Assembly (NCBI RefSeq): GCF_009720145.1
Contig: NZ_CP046252.1
Coordinates: 2,622,001-2,686,000, forward strand
DNA from: Sphingobium sp. CAP-1
GTDB lineage: Bacteria > Pseudomonadota > Alphaproteobacteria > Sphingomonadales > Sphingomonadaceae
DNA: 64,000 nt
Direction: 5' to 3'
Part shown: positions 8,790 through 17,577 of the stretch, one piece after another
Numbering within the stretch: position 1 is the first letter of the stretch
Layout: the number at the start of each line of letters is the position of its first letter
Made by a program: the position numbers and the translations under genes
Notes under the pieces: generated by a model
Database searches by the model: none
What the model was told of the DNA's origin: nothing
Seen by the model: only the letters and a program-made list of their open reading frames with translations

Positions 8790-9874
8790 GCGACGCTCCT
8801 TTCGCCGAGCGGCGGGCGCGCGATATAGAATTCGATCGCCAGAGCGATACCGAACAGGATGATCGCGATGGCCAGCGGCAACATGTTCACCTGCCGGTCG
8901 GAATCGATATAGGCTGGCTCCAGCATTCGGATATTGGCGCTGGAGGTCAGATCCTCGACCGACGTGCCTTGCAGGTAGCGCTTGTAATTGTCGTAGAGGC
9001 TCTGGGCCAGGTCGAGTTCGCGGCGCAGCTTGTCCGCCTGCGTCGACTGGCGCACCACCGCGCCGACCGAGCTTTTTTCGACCGGCGAGATCGACTGGGC
9101 CTTGGCAAGCTGGTCCTGTAGCGCGTCAATCTCGGCGATGACCTGACGCACGCGCATATTGTCGTCCGTGGCGAACTGTCGCATTTGCGCCAATTGCACC
9201 TGCTTGGAACGGATGATCGATTCCATTTCGGGAATGCGATCGCCCGCGGCGTAGATGGCGGCCTGCGGGCTGCTATAGCGGGTCTGGAGGCGGAAACCGT
9301 CATAGGCCGCCTGCGCCGCCGCCAGCCGGGTGCTGGAATTGGCGACCAGTTCGACCAGGATCTTGCGCTTGAGCGTGGTCTGGTTGCGGGCGATGATCGA
9401 CAATTGTTCGCGCACCGCGTCGCCATAGGCGGCGACGAGCTGGCGGGCGAAGGCGGCGTCCCTCTGCTTCGCTTCGAACTGGATGATGCCGCCGCGCAGC
9501 GCGCGAATGTCCAGTTCCCGCTCCAGCCAGCGATTGACCTCGATCGGCGACTTGCCCAGCTTCTGTTCGAGCTTCAGCTTCTTTGCGACCAGCGAGCGGA
9601 CATATTCGCTGCGGGCCACTTTCAGGCTCACTTCGACCGCTGCCTGGTTGCCGAACACGCTGACCCCGGCGCCGAGCTGGCCCAGCGTTCCGCTCAGGCC
9701 AAGGCTGGTCGGATCGGTCGGCGTCAGACTGGCCGCCGCGCGATATTTTTGGGGGAAGAAGGCGAGCAGCGCGAAGAACGCGATGAGCGCCAGCAGGATC
9801 GTGCGACGCCAGCCGGCATGGCGCAACAATGGCGCATGGACGATGGTGCCGATGATGGTGCGGGGCGGGGTCAT
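8786..9874 (-). CDS. Wzz/GumC-like polysaccharide co-polymerase (chain length/export protein)
   Basis: The 362-residue protein has one membrane segment near the N terminus (about residues 24-41) and one near the C terminus (about 333-353). Between them is a long helical periplasmic region with coiled-coil character (QAAYDGFRLQTRYSS..., EIDALQDQLAKAQS). This is the polysaccharide co-polymerase layout. There is no C-terminal tyrosine kinase domain, so it is closer to Wzz or KpsE-type than to Wzc. Start and Wza-like stop share TGATG. It should sit in the inner membrane, contacting the Wza-like channel encoded just upstream and controlling chain length or export. Confidence 0.82.
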   Translation of the reverse strand: MTPPRTIIGTIVHAPLLRHAGWRRTILLALIAFFALLAFFPQKYRAAASLTPTDPTSLGLSGTLGQLGAGVSVFGNQAAVEVSLKVARSEYVRSLVAKKLKLEQKLGKSPIEVNRWLERELDIRALRGGIIQFEAKQRDAAFARQLVAAYGDAVREQLSIIARNQTTLKRKILVELVANSSTRLAAAQAAYDGFRLQTRYSSPQAAIYAAGDRIPEMESIIRSKQVQLAQMRQFATDDNMRVRQVIAEIDALQDQLAKAQSISPVEKSSVGAVVRQSTQADKLRRELDLAQSLYDNYKRYLQGTSVEDLTSSANIRMLEPAYIDSDRQVNMLPLAIAIILFGIALAIEFYIARPPLGERSVA

Positions 9875-11832
9875 CAGTTGATCGCCGCGAGCGCGGCCGC
9901 CGACACGCCGAACTGGAAGGCGATTGTCGAAATGTCGCGAATCTTCGCCCAGATGGATGTGGACTGCGTCTTGATCGGCACGAATATCGTGTCGCCCGCA
10001 ATCACCCGTGCGTCGAGCGCGCCCCGGCTGCGCGTCAGCACGGAGCCGTTGGCGCGCACCACGAAGATGTTGCCCTTGTCCGCGCCCCTGATCGTGCCGC
10101 CCGCCTGGACGACATAGTCCTTGATCCGCAGCGTCTTGCCATCGCCCAGCAGGAAGGAGGCGGGGCGATAGACGGCGCCGAACACGCCGACCGTCTCGAC
10201 CCGCGGCGGCACGACGATGCGGTCGTTATTCTCCACCGGCAAATTGCCCGGCAAACTGGCCTGCGTCGACGCCATCTCTATGACCATGCGGCCATCGGGT
10301 TCCTTGGCCCGCAGCTTTTCGATGAAGGCCCGCGCAGCTGTGATCTGGGTCTGGCGTTCGCCGGCGTCGCCCAGCCCGTCGCCATTGAGCGGCGCGGCGG
10401 CGAGCGTCGAATCCATCTGGTCTATGGCCTCCAGAAAACCGCGCCGCTGCTGCGCGCGCACGGATTCGCGATAGAAGCGGGTGCCGTAGACGAAGGCGCG
10501 CGGGGTCAGCCCGCCCGCCATCTCGATGATCTGGGCCAGCGGCGTGTTGGGCGGGACATAATAGTTGCCCGGACGATTGACCTCGCCCTCTATCCGCACG
10601 ACGGCCTGTTGCCGGTCGAGCGGGCGGCTCAGCGTGCCTTGCGGCAGGATCTGGAGGATGTCGCCGCCTTCGGCCAGTTGCGTCGATGCGGCCATACGGT
10701 CGATCTGGCGGCTGCCGACTGTATCCTGGTCGCTCAGATGATAGACGATCAGGCGCGATGCGTCGGCCACGTCGGTCGGCCCACCCGCCAGCGCCAGCAT
10801 ATCGGCCAGGCTTTCGCCGGCCCGCGTTTCGTAGATCGCCTCCTCGTTGACGCTGCCGATCACCGCCACCTGCTTGCCGACGGGCGGGATGAACAGCACA
10901 TCCTCATTCTGGAGCAGCGGATCGCGCGAGCGGTCGCCCTTGCGCAGCAACTGGTAGAGATCGAAATCGGCGACTTCCGCGCCATTGCGGTAGAGCTTGA
11001 CCGACCGGAAGCTGCCGCCGGCCGCCGGCCCGCCGGCCGCCAGCACGGCATTCACCAGCGTCGAAAGGCTCGTCACCGAATAGGCGCCCGGATTGTTGGC
11101 GAAACCGGTCACATAGACGCGCACGCCCCGCAGCTTCTTGATGCTGACCGCAACGTCGAAACCGCGAAACTGGCGGCCGACCGCCGTGGCGATCCGGTCC
11201 TTGAGATCGCGATAGCGCACGCCGACCAGGCTGACGCTGCCGACATTGGGCAGGAAGATGCGGCCATCGCGGTCAATTTCCACGTCGACGCTGCCGTCGA
11301 CCGATCCGGTGAGCGCGATGGACACGGTATCGCCGACATTGAGGGCATAGTCCGGCGGCACGGTCGTCGTCGCGGGCACGGCAAAATCGCGTGCGCCCGC
11401 GATCAGCAGATCGGTGCCATAGCGTTTCAGCGGGCGTCCCGTGACCTCGCGCGCCCATTTCTCGAACTCGCCGGGGGCGGCCGGCTTTTTCAGGTCGACG
11501 CTGTCGATCGCCAGCAGGCCATTCTCGCCGCGACGCGGGCCGACGGTCGTGGTCCCGGCGCCGTCGCGTTCCGTGGTCGCCTGTCCGTTTACCGATACCG
11601 GCTCATAGGGGGTGGTCAGCGTCTGTTCTGTGGAACTGCTGCTGCTCTGCCCATTTTGCTGGCTGGCCTGACGCGCGGTTTCGGGGTCGACCGGCGATCC
11701 CTGCGGAATGCCGGAGCTTGACAATATTTGTGCCGTGACGGGCGCGGACAGCAGCAGAAAGGCCGCCGCCGACGCCGTTCCGGCAAGGCGGCGCAATGCG
11801 ACATCGGCACGGTTCCCGTTTTTCGTAATCAT
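9874..11832 (-). CDS. Wza-like polysaccharide export outer-membrane protein with SLBB domains
   Basis: This 652-residue exported protein has a signal sequence ending near APVTAQ (about residue 35). A polysaccharide export (Poly_export) domain begins DYALNVGDTVSIAL (about residue 165), followed by several SLBB-type modules (RGVRVYVTGFANNPGAYSV, KQVAVIGSVNEEAIYE and later ones). A Ser/Gln-rich low-complexity stretch precedes the export domain. It lacks an obvious lipobox, unlike classic Wza, and is longer than Wza (about 380 residues), as in other SLBB-rich alphaproteobacterial exporters. It is separated by only 50 bases from the reductase gene upstream, so it probably belongs to the same operon as the CDP-sugar genes. 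Confidence 0.85.
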   Translation of the reverse strand: MITKNGNRADVALRRLAGTASAAAFLLLSAPVTAQILSSSGIPQGSPVDPETARQASQQNGQSSSSSTEQTLTTPYEPVSVNGQATTERDGAGTTTVGPRRGENGLLAIDSVDLKKPAAPGEFEKWAREVTGRPLKRYGTDLLIAGARDFAVPATTTVPPDYALNVGDTVSIALTGSVDGSVDVEIDRDGRIFLPNVGSVSLVGVRYRDLKDRIATAVGRQFRGFDVAVSIKKLRGVRVYVTGFANNPGAYSVTSLSTLVNAVLAAGGPAAGGSFRSVKLYRNGAEVADFDLYQLLRKGDRSRDPLLQNEDVLFIPPVGKQVAVIGSVNEEAIYETRAGESLADMLALAGGPTDVADASRLIVYHLSDQDTVGSRQIDRMAASTQLAEGGDILQILPQGTLSRPLDRQQAVVRIEGEVNRPGNYYVPPNTPLAQIIEMAGGLTPRAFVYGTRFYRESVRAQQRRGFLEAIDQMDSTLAAAPLNGDGLGDAGERQTQITAARAFIEKLRAKEPDGRMVIEMASTQASLPGNLPVENNDRIVVPPRVETVGVFGAVYRPASFLLGDGKTLRIKDYVVQAGGTIRGADKGNIFVVRANGSVLTRSRGALDARVIAGDTIFVPIKTQSTSIWAKIRDISTIAFQFGVSAAALAAIN

Positions 11833-11882
11833 GAAATTCCGTTTTCCTTAGCCATCGTCCTGTCGCGTAGGGCGGGCACCTA

Positions 11883-12869
11883 TCATGCAGGCTCTGGAGA
11901 GGCCAGCCCGCTCGGTTCCGCCGCCGCAATCAACCGCATATCCGCCGCCGTCTCCACAATCTGCTGATCGAGAGAGATCGGCTCTATGCCATATCGCGCC
12001 AGCAAAGCCGCATAGGCGGCGCTGTCACCGACATAGCGATCCGCCGCAGGATCGCTGACGAATGCGCGATTGACGCTGGTTCCGCCGCCGCCGACGGCCT
12101 GCGCCACCGCCCGCGCGACGGCTTCCAGCTCCAGTTCCTGCCCGCCCGTGTCGAACCGGGTGACGCCGCCATCGGTTCGCGCCATCAGCGCGAAAACCAG
12201 CGACATCAGTTCCCGGATGGCGACATAGGCACGAAACACCTGACGCGGCGCACGGACCTCGATCGGCCGGTCGGCGAGTGCGTCCAGGATGAAGTTGGCG
12301 ATGGCATAGGCCTGATGCTTGTTGATGTAGGGGCCGGTGATGTTGAAGATGCGGCCGATCACGGCGCGTCTCCCGCTATCCTGCGCCCAGGCGGCGAAGC
12401 GGTCCTCATCGTCCCGTTTCATCTGACCGTAGAGCCGCATTGCGGGGCTGGCGAGCGGGTCGGACGCCCTGGTCGCGGCGCCCGATGACGCGACGAACAG
12501 GGCTTCGACCGGCAGGGTGCGGGCGGCGTCCAGCACGGTCGCGCTGATCGCGTCATTGACGGCGCGATAGTCCGCTTCGCTCATCGCCTCGGCCCGGTCC
12601 TTCGTCTGGAAGGCGAAGTGGAGCAGCCAGATCCGCCCGGCCTCCAGCGACTTGAGATCGGCCAGCGGCGTCTGGCGTACCTGGCGTCCGCTGCGCAGCG
12701 TCAACAGGCGCGTCGCGCTGCCATAGCAGGAGACGCGCCGGGGCAGGTCATCGCCGAGCGCCCGTTCCAGCAGGTCGAGCGTCGCGAGGCCGATCCAGCC
12801 GCCGGCCCCGGCGATCGCGATATGCTGATCGTCGGCCGCCAATGCGGTGGCGATGGCGGGATCAAGCAT
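11883..12869 (-). CDS. NAD-dependent epimerase/dehydratase family protein, candidate YerF-like CDP-sugar reductase
   Basis: This short-chain dehydrogenase of about 328 residues has the nucleotide-binding glycine motif IAGAGGWIG near residue 17. It has an SDR-type catalytic pair YGQMK (YxxxK) in the middle, preceded by an SSG stretch. The ATG at 12869 overlaps the end of the HAD gene by eight bases and places the Rossmann motif at the N terminus. It ends the CDP-sugar block rfbF-rfbG-rfbH-aldolase-ThDP enzyme-HAD. In the yersiniose pathway the last enzyme, YerF, reduces the acetyl branch added by YerE; this gene is the best candidate for that step. The family is visible; the YerF role is inferred from context. 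Confidence 0.7.
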   Translation of the reverse strand: MLDPAIATALAADDQHIAIAGAGGWIGLATLDLLERALGDDLPRRVSCYGSATRLLTLRSGRQVRQTPLADLKSLEAGRIWLLHFAFQTKDRAEAMSEADYRAVNDAISATVLDAARTLPVEALFVASSGAATRASDPLASPAMRLYGQMKRDDEDRFAAWAQDSGRRAVIGRIFNITGPYINKHQAYAIANFILDALADRPIEVRAPRQVFRAYVAIRELMSLVFALMARTDGGVTRFDTGGQELELEAVARAVAQAVGGGGTSVNRAFVSDPAADRYVGDSAAYAALLARYGIEPISLDQQIVETAADMRLIAAAEPSGLASPEPA

Positions 12870-13523
12870 GGGGAAGCAGCGCCCGCGCCGCGATTGCGGA
12901 GGTGAGGGACGGGAAACAGTCGAAACTGTCGCCCACTTCCGGCGCCCAGAAAGGCTCCGCATAGCCATAGGTCAGGAAGCAGAAGGCCATGCCCGCCGCC
13001 CTGGCGACATCATGGTCCAGTTCGCTGTCGCCGACATAGACGCATTCATCCGGCGCGCAGCCCAATTGATCCGACACGGCCGTCAGCAAATCCGGCGCGG
13101 GCTTGGGCAGCAGGCCGGCCTGCCCCCCACGACGACGCGGAAGTAGGGCGCAAGCCCCGTATCTGCCAGCACCTTGTCGCACAGCATCTGTGGCTTGTTC
13201 GAACAGATCGCCAGTTTCAGCCCCATGTCGTGCAGCCGTTTCAGGCATTCCGCGACGCCGGGGAACAGGCTGTCGGCCGGCGTGACATGGCGGGCGTAGC
13301 GGGCGCGGAAATCGAGGAGATCGGCATCCGGGTCGACGCAGGCAGGGCCGAGCAGGGCGGCCACCATGTCGCGGCCGCCCTGGCTCATATATTGGCGTGC
13401 GCCGACGGGATCGATCGCATGATCGCTCCCGCGATCCGCGATCATCGCCGACAGGATCGAGACGCAGATGCCGCAACTGTCGACCAGCGTGCCGTCGAGG
13501 TCGAAGATCACATAGCGGATCAA
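12862..13523 (-). pseudogene. HAD-superfamily phosphatase interrupted by a -1 frameshift in a G6 run
   Basis: Two overlapping frames together encode one HAD phosphatase of about 220 residues. The first frame starts at a TTG (13523, TTGA overlap with the ThDP gene stop). It carries motif I FDLDGTLVDS and motif II ICSNK, then leaves the family alignment after VVVGG. The second frame resumes with QAGLLPKPAPDLL (motif III Lys) and GDSELD (motif IV). The break is at the C6 run on the plus strand (13123-13128). One extra base there would give a continuous VVVGGQAGLLPKP. It could be a true null mutation, a slippage switch or an assembly error. The intact enzyme might dephosphorylate a sugar or keto-acid intermediate in this cluster. 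Its 3' end overlaps the next start. Confidence 0.75.
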
Positions 13524-15376
13524 GACGCGATCCCGCACGGCTCCATTGCCTCGGCCAGTTCCTCGCGTGGAAGGAAGGGCGACAGATCTTCCAGGGTCGG
13601 CGACACCATGGTCCCGTCCTCCAGCCGGCGCGACGACAATTTGGGCGCGAATTCCTGGCGCTTGTCGATCATCACCTCGCACAGTTGCGGCCCTTCGCCG
13701 TCCAGCGTCGCGCGGATCGCGGCGGGCAGGCCGTCATGGGTCGCGACATTGCGCGACAGCAGGCCGAAGCCGGTCGCCAGCTTCGCGAAGTCGGGGAAGC
13801 TCAGGCCGCTGTCCGGGCCGCAGCCGACGATATTGTCGGGGAAATGATTCTGCTGCGACTGGCGGATCGAATGATAGCCGTCATTGTTGAGGACGAAGAT
13901 CTTCACCGGCAAGGCCTGACCGACGATCGTCTGCAATTCCTGAAGGTTCATCATGATGCTGCCATCGCCGGCCAGGCAGATGATGCGGCGGCCGCCGGCG
14001 GCGTGATAGGCGCCGATCGCGGCAGGCAGGTCATATCCCATCGAGGCGCAGCCCGAATTGGTGTAGAGCCGCTGGCCCGGCTTCAGGTCCGCCGCCTGGA
14101 ACATGGTGACGCAGGCCGTGCCGTCGCCCGACACGATGATGTCGCCCTCTTCCAGTTCGTTGAACAGCAGTTCGCCGAACACATAAGGATTGATGACATC
14201 CTGCGTCGCCCAATATTCGGGCAGCACCACCGGATAGCGCGCCGCGCGCTCGCGGCTGCGCGCCAGGAAGGCGGCGCGGGCGTCGGTCTTGTCGCCGGCG
14301 GGCAGGGACAGGCTGGCGGCCGTCGCGAAGAAGGCGCGCAGATCGGCATGGACCGGGCGATGCAGGCTCAGCGTCGGCTTGTCGAGTTCGGTCCTGTCGA
14401 TCTCGACCATGGCGACCTTCGCGTTGCGGGCGAAGCTCTTCCAGTTGTAGCTGACCTGGCGGATGTTGAGGCGCGACCCCAGCACCAGCACATAATCCGC
14501 CGTCTGCACCGCGAAATTGCCGCCGCGATCGCCGACCGTGCCGGGACGGCCGACATAGAGCGGATGGCTGTTGGGGATGGCGTCATGGGCGTTCCAGCCG
14601 GTGACGACGGGGATGCCGAGCCGTTCGACGAAGGAGAGGAACTGCTCATGCTGGCCGGAAATGCGGACGCCCGCGCCGGCCAGGACCAGCGGCCGGTCGG
14701 CGGCGCACAATTCGCCCAGCAGCGCCTCGACCTCGGCGGTCAGCGCTGCGCCTTCCAGCAGGTTCAGTTCCGCGCGGTTGTTCGCCGCTTCGCCCGCATC
14801 GTCCAGGCTGGCGGGATCGAACGGCTCCAGCGCGTCGAAATCGACGGGCGCGGCCTGCACGTCGATCGGCACATCGATCCAGACTGGACCGGGCCGACCG
14901 CGACGGCAGAGATAGATCGCCTTTTCAACGACCTTGCGCGCTTCGAGCGGGTCATTCAGCACGACGGCATATTTGGTGATGCCGCGCACCATCGACACGA
15001 TATCGACTTCCTGATCGCCAAGCTGGCGCAGGGGCAGGGGATAGTTGGGCGCGCAGGTTTCGCGCTTCACCTGGCCCGACACGACGACCATGCCGATGGA
15101 ATCGACATAGGCGCCGTAGACGCCGTTCAGCGCATTGACGCCGCCCGGTCCCGTGGTGACGTTCACCGCCGCCGGCCGGCCGGACAGCCGGCAATAGCTT
15201 TCGGCGGCGATCGCAGCGGCCTGCTCATGATGGGTGAAGATCTTCTTCAACCCCTTCTCGCGCCCGAACGCATCGTTCAGGTGCATGGCCCCGCCGCCGG
15301 TCAGCATGAAACAATCGGTAATGCCATGCTCGACCAGCAGGCGGGCGATCAGGTCCGCTACGCGCATTTTCGTCAT
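13520..15376 (-). CDS. Thiamine-diphosphate acetolactate-synthase-like enzyme (YerE-like candidate)
   Basis: The 618-residue protein has the three-domain layout of acetohydroxyacid synthase-type enzymes. The cofactor-activating Glu is in THHEQAA (Glu51), TTGPGGVNALNG is conserved near residue 95, and the ThDP/Mg motif starts GDGSIMMN at residue 470 and ends NND. True acetolactate synthase genes usually sit with ilvN and ilvC. This one is inside a CDP-sugar operon directly after rfbF, rfbG and rfbH homologues. There, the known relative YerE transfers an acetyl unit from pyruvate to C4 of CDP-3,6-dideoxy-4-ketoglucose to make a branched sugar. The assignment as a sugar-branching enzyme is inferred from context; the ThDP fold is certain. 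Confidence 0.82.
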   Translation of the reverse strand: MTKMRVADLIARLLVEHGITDCFMLTGGGAMHLNDAFGREKGLKKIFTHHEQAAAIAAESYCRLSGRPAAVNVTTGPGGVNALNGVYGAYVDSIGMVVVSGQVKRETCAPNYPLPLRQLGDQEVDIVSMVRGITKYAVVLNDPLEARKVVEKAIYLCRRGRPGPVWIDVPIDVQAAPVDFDALEPFDPASLDDAGEAANNRAELNLLEGAALTAEVEALLGELCAADRPLVLAGAGVRISGQHEQFLSFVERLGIPVVTGWNAHDAIPNSHPLYVGRPGTVGDRGGNFAVQTADYVLVLGSRLNIRQVSYNWKSFARNAKVAMVEIDRTELDKPTLSLHRPVHADLRAFFATAASLSLPAGDKTDARAAFLARSRERAARYPVVLPEYWATQDVINPYVFGELLFNELEEGDIIVSGDGTACVTMFQAADLKPGQRLYTNSGCASMGYDLPAAIGAYHAAGGRRIICLAGDGSIMMNLQELQTIVGQALPVKIFVLNNDGYHSIRQSQQNHFPDNIVGCGPDSGLSFPDFAKLATGFGLLSRNVATHDGLPAAIRATLDGEGPQLCEVMIDKRQEFAPKLSSRRLEDGTMVSPTLEDLSPFLPREELAEAMEPCGIAS

Positions 15377-15383
15377 GTCTGGA

Positions 15384-16184
15384 TCAGGCCGCCTTCTTGG
15401 CCGTGCTCGTCTGGCGAGCTTCCATCATGGCGATCCGCGCTTCATCTTCCGCCGCGATGCCGCGATAATAGTCGCGCTTGTTCTTGAGCCACAGCAGTTC
15501 GAACTCGATCGCCAGTTCCATGCCGGCTTCGGCCCGGCCATTTTCCAGCACGGCGCCGTCGAAGATCACCTTGCGGGTTTCGAAACGGTCGAGCCGGCGC
15601 TTGCGCGCGCCGCTCAGCAGCGGCACGGAGGCCGGGCTGACGCCGCCGCCGACGACCAGTTCCAGCTTCTTGTCGCGGCAGACATCGGCCACGCTATTCA
15701 CAAAGCCGGCCATATCGTCGCTGTTCACGAAATCGCGATTATGTCCCATCGAGCCGGCGAAATCGACGCGGCCAAAGACCATGCCGACGCCGCCCTTCTG
15801 GGCCACTTCGCCCAGCTCCGCGAGCTGGTCGAAGGTCTGGCGGGTTTCGACGTTGAACAGGAAGCTGATGTCCTGCTGTTCGTCGGCCGGAAACACCTTG
15901 TCCTTCGCGTCGATGAACTTCTTGAGCGCATAAGGCGTCTCCACCATCGGCGCGATGATATAGTCGACGCCGTAGAGGCGGCATTCGATCAGGTCACGGA
16001 TGGCTTCGCAGCCGCCGATCTTGATGGCGACCTTGACGCCCGCGCGGCGTGCGATTTCCAGCAGGCGCAGCAGTTCGTCGACGCGCGTGCCTTCGGCCTC
16101 GAACTCGGCCTTGACCGCCAGGACGCCGTAATTCTTCTTCGCCTCTTCCAGGATGGCCAGCATCCGCTTTTCGTGCTTGTTCAC
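15384..16184 (-). CDS. HpcH/HpaI-type aldolase/citrate lyase family protein
   Basis: This TIM-barrel protein of about 266 residues has the HpcH/HpaI/CitE pattern: VKIGGCEAIRD early, VETPYALKKF (residues 81-90), FNVETRQTF with probable metal ligand Glu113, and GRVDFAGSMG with probable ligand Asp141. The start is a GTG at 16184 with AGGAG seven bases upstream. Enzymes of this family make or break C-C bonds between pyruvate or acetyl-type enolates and aldehydes, usually with a divalent metal. It lies between rfbH and the YerE-like gene with gaps of 31 and 7 bases. The textbook yersiniose pathway has no such enzyme, so it may supply the keto-acid donor or lengthen the sugar branch. The specific reaction is unknown. 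Confidence 0.75.
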   Translation of the reverse strand: MNKHEKRMLAILEEAKKNYGVLAVKAEFEAEGTRVDELLRLLEIARRAGVKVAIKIGGCEAIRDLIECRLYGVDYIIAPMVETPYALKKFIDAKDKVFPADEQQDISFLFNVETRQTFDQLAELGEVAQKGGVGMVFGRVDFAGSMGHNRDFVNSDDMAGFVNSVADVCRDKKLELVVGGGVSPASVPLLSGARKRRLDRFETRKVIFDGAVLENGRAEAGMELAIEFELLWLKNKRDYYRGIAAEDEARIAMMEARQTSTAKKAA

Positions 16185-16215
16185 TTCGATTCTCCTGAAA
16201 ATTCTTCGCGCGCCG

Positions 16216-17577
16216 TCACGCGCCCTTGCGGAGGAACGCGCCGAGCATGTCGGCCATATAGTCGAGATGGTCCGGGGTCAGGCCGGGATAGAGCCCAATC
16301 CAGAAGGTGTTGGTAGTCACCAGATCCGCATTGGCGAGATCCCCGACGACCCGATAATTGCGACCCTTCATATAGGGCTGGCGGAGCAGGTTGCCGCCAA
16401 ACAGCAGGCGCGTCCCGATCTTCTTTTCGTTGAGATACTGGACCAGTTCCTCGCGGTCGATATTGCTGCCCGGCCGGAGGGTGATCGGGAAGCCGAACCA
16501 GGACGGTTCGCTGTTGGGCGTCGCCTGCGGCAGGATCAGCACGTCCTCAAATTGTCGCAGCCTTTCGGTCAGACCCGCGAAATTGCGCGCGCGCGCGGCG
16601 ATGAAGCCTTCCAGATGGCCGAGCTGGGCAAGGCCGACGGCCGCCTGCATGTCGGTGATCTTCAGATTGTAGCCGGCATGGCCATAGGTATATTTATGGT
16701 CATAGCCCATGGGCAGGGAGCCGAGCTTGCGCCCGAAACGCTTGCCGCACGTATTGTCCATGCCCGGCGCGCACCAGCAGTCCCGGCCCCAGTCGCGCAT
16801 CGATTCGATGACGCGCTTGAGCCGCGGCTTGTCGGTGAATACGGCGCCGCCTTCGCCCATGGTGATATGGTGCGCGGGATAGAAGCTGAGCGTGCCGATA
16901 TGGCCGAACGTGCCCACACCCTTGCCGTCATAGGTGGCGCCCAGAGCGTCGCAGCAATCCTCGACCACCCACAGGTTGTGTTTTTCCGCGACGCGCATCA
17001 CCTCGCCCAGATCGAACGGATTGCCCAGCGTATGGGCGACCATGATCGCGCGGGTCTTGTCGCTGACCGCCGCCTCGATCATCTCCGGCTTGATATTATA
17101 GGTCGGGATGTCGACATCGACGAAAACGGGCGTCAGGCCATATTGCAGCGACGGGTTGACGGTCGTGGGGAAGCCGGTGGCCACGGTGATGACCTCATCC
17201 CCCGGCTTCAGCGCGTCGCCACGGAAATAATGCGATGTCAGCGTGGAAAGCGCCAGCAGGTTGGCCGACGATCCGCTGTTGGTCGTCAGCGCATGGGCGA
17301 CGCCCAGCCGCTTGGCCAGCTTCGCTTCAAATTCCTCATTATAGCGGCCCGTCGTCAGCCAGAAATCCAGCGAAGAGTCGACAAGATTGCGCATGTCGGT
17401 TTCGTCATAGACCTTGCCCGACACGGGAACGACGCTTTCCCCCGGCACGAACGTCTTGGGCGCATGGAAACGCCGCGCATATTCGCCCGTCAGGTCGAGG
17501 ATGAGCGCGCGAAGTTCCGCTTCGTCGCAGTCATCGGCCAGCCTAGCCGGATTGGCTACGGCCTGTTCAACAGTCAT
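16216..17577 (-). CDS. rfbH: CDP-6-deoxy-4-keto-glucose 3-dehydrase (RfbH/DdhC, E1)
   Basis: This 453-residue PMP-dependent, iron-sulfur dehydrase is of the aminotransferase fold. Two diagnostic features are visible. The lysine that would bind PLP is replaced by His in SFYPAHHITMGEGG (His236). The cluster-binding spacing C-X57-C-X1-C-X7-C is exact (Cys209, Cys267, Cys269, Cys277). Together they separate it from sugar aminotransferases. It removes the C3 hydroxyl of CDP-4-keto-6-deoxyglucose, giving 3,6-dideoxy sugars, with electrons from a reductase (DdhD/E3 in Yersinia). No such reductase gene is nearby. Its ATG directly follows the stop of the dehydratase gene (TAA then ATG on the coding strand). 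Confidence 0.93.
   Translation of the reverse strand: MTVEQAVANPARLADDCDEAELRALILDLTGEYARRFHAPKTFVPGESVVPVSGKVYDETDMRNLVDSSLDFWLTTGRYNEEFEAKLAKRLGVAHALTTNSGSSANLLALSTLTSHYFRGDALKPGDEVITVATGFPTTVNPSLQYGLTPVFVDVDIPTYNIKPEMIEAAVSDKTRAIMVAHTLGNPFDLGEVMRVAEKHNLWVVEDCCDALGATYDGKGVGTFGHIGTLSFYPAHHITMGEGGAVFTDKPRLKRVIESMRDWGRDCWCAPGMDNTCGKRFGRKLGSLPMGYDHKYTYGHAGYNLKITDMQAAVGLAQLGHLEGFIAARARNFAGLTERLRQFEDVLILPQATPNSEPSWFGFPITLRPGSNIDREELVQYLNEKKIGTRLLFGGNLLRQPYMKGRNYRVVGDLANADLVTTNTFWIGLYPGLTPDHLDYMADMLGAFLRKGA

Noticed and set aside
13520..15376. ThDP enzyme considered as a housekeeping acetolactate synthase (ilvB)
   Set aside because: No ilvN or ilvC is adjacent and it lies inside a CDP-sugar operon. 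A search could overturn this.
13397..15487. Plus-strand frame of about 696 codons antisense to the ThDP gene
   Set aside because: The minus-strand product has clear ThDP motifs. The antisense translation is R/Q/G-rich without domains.
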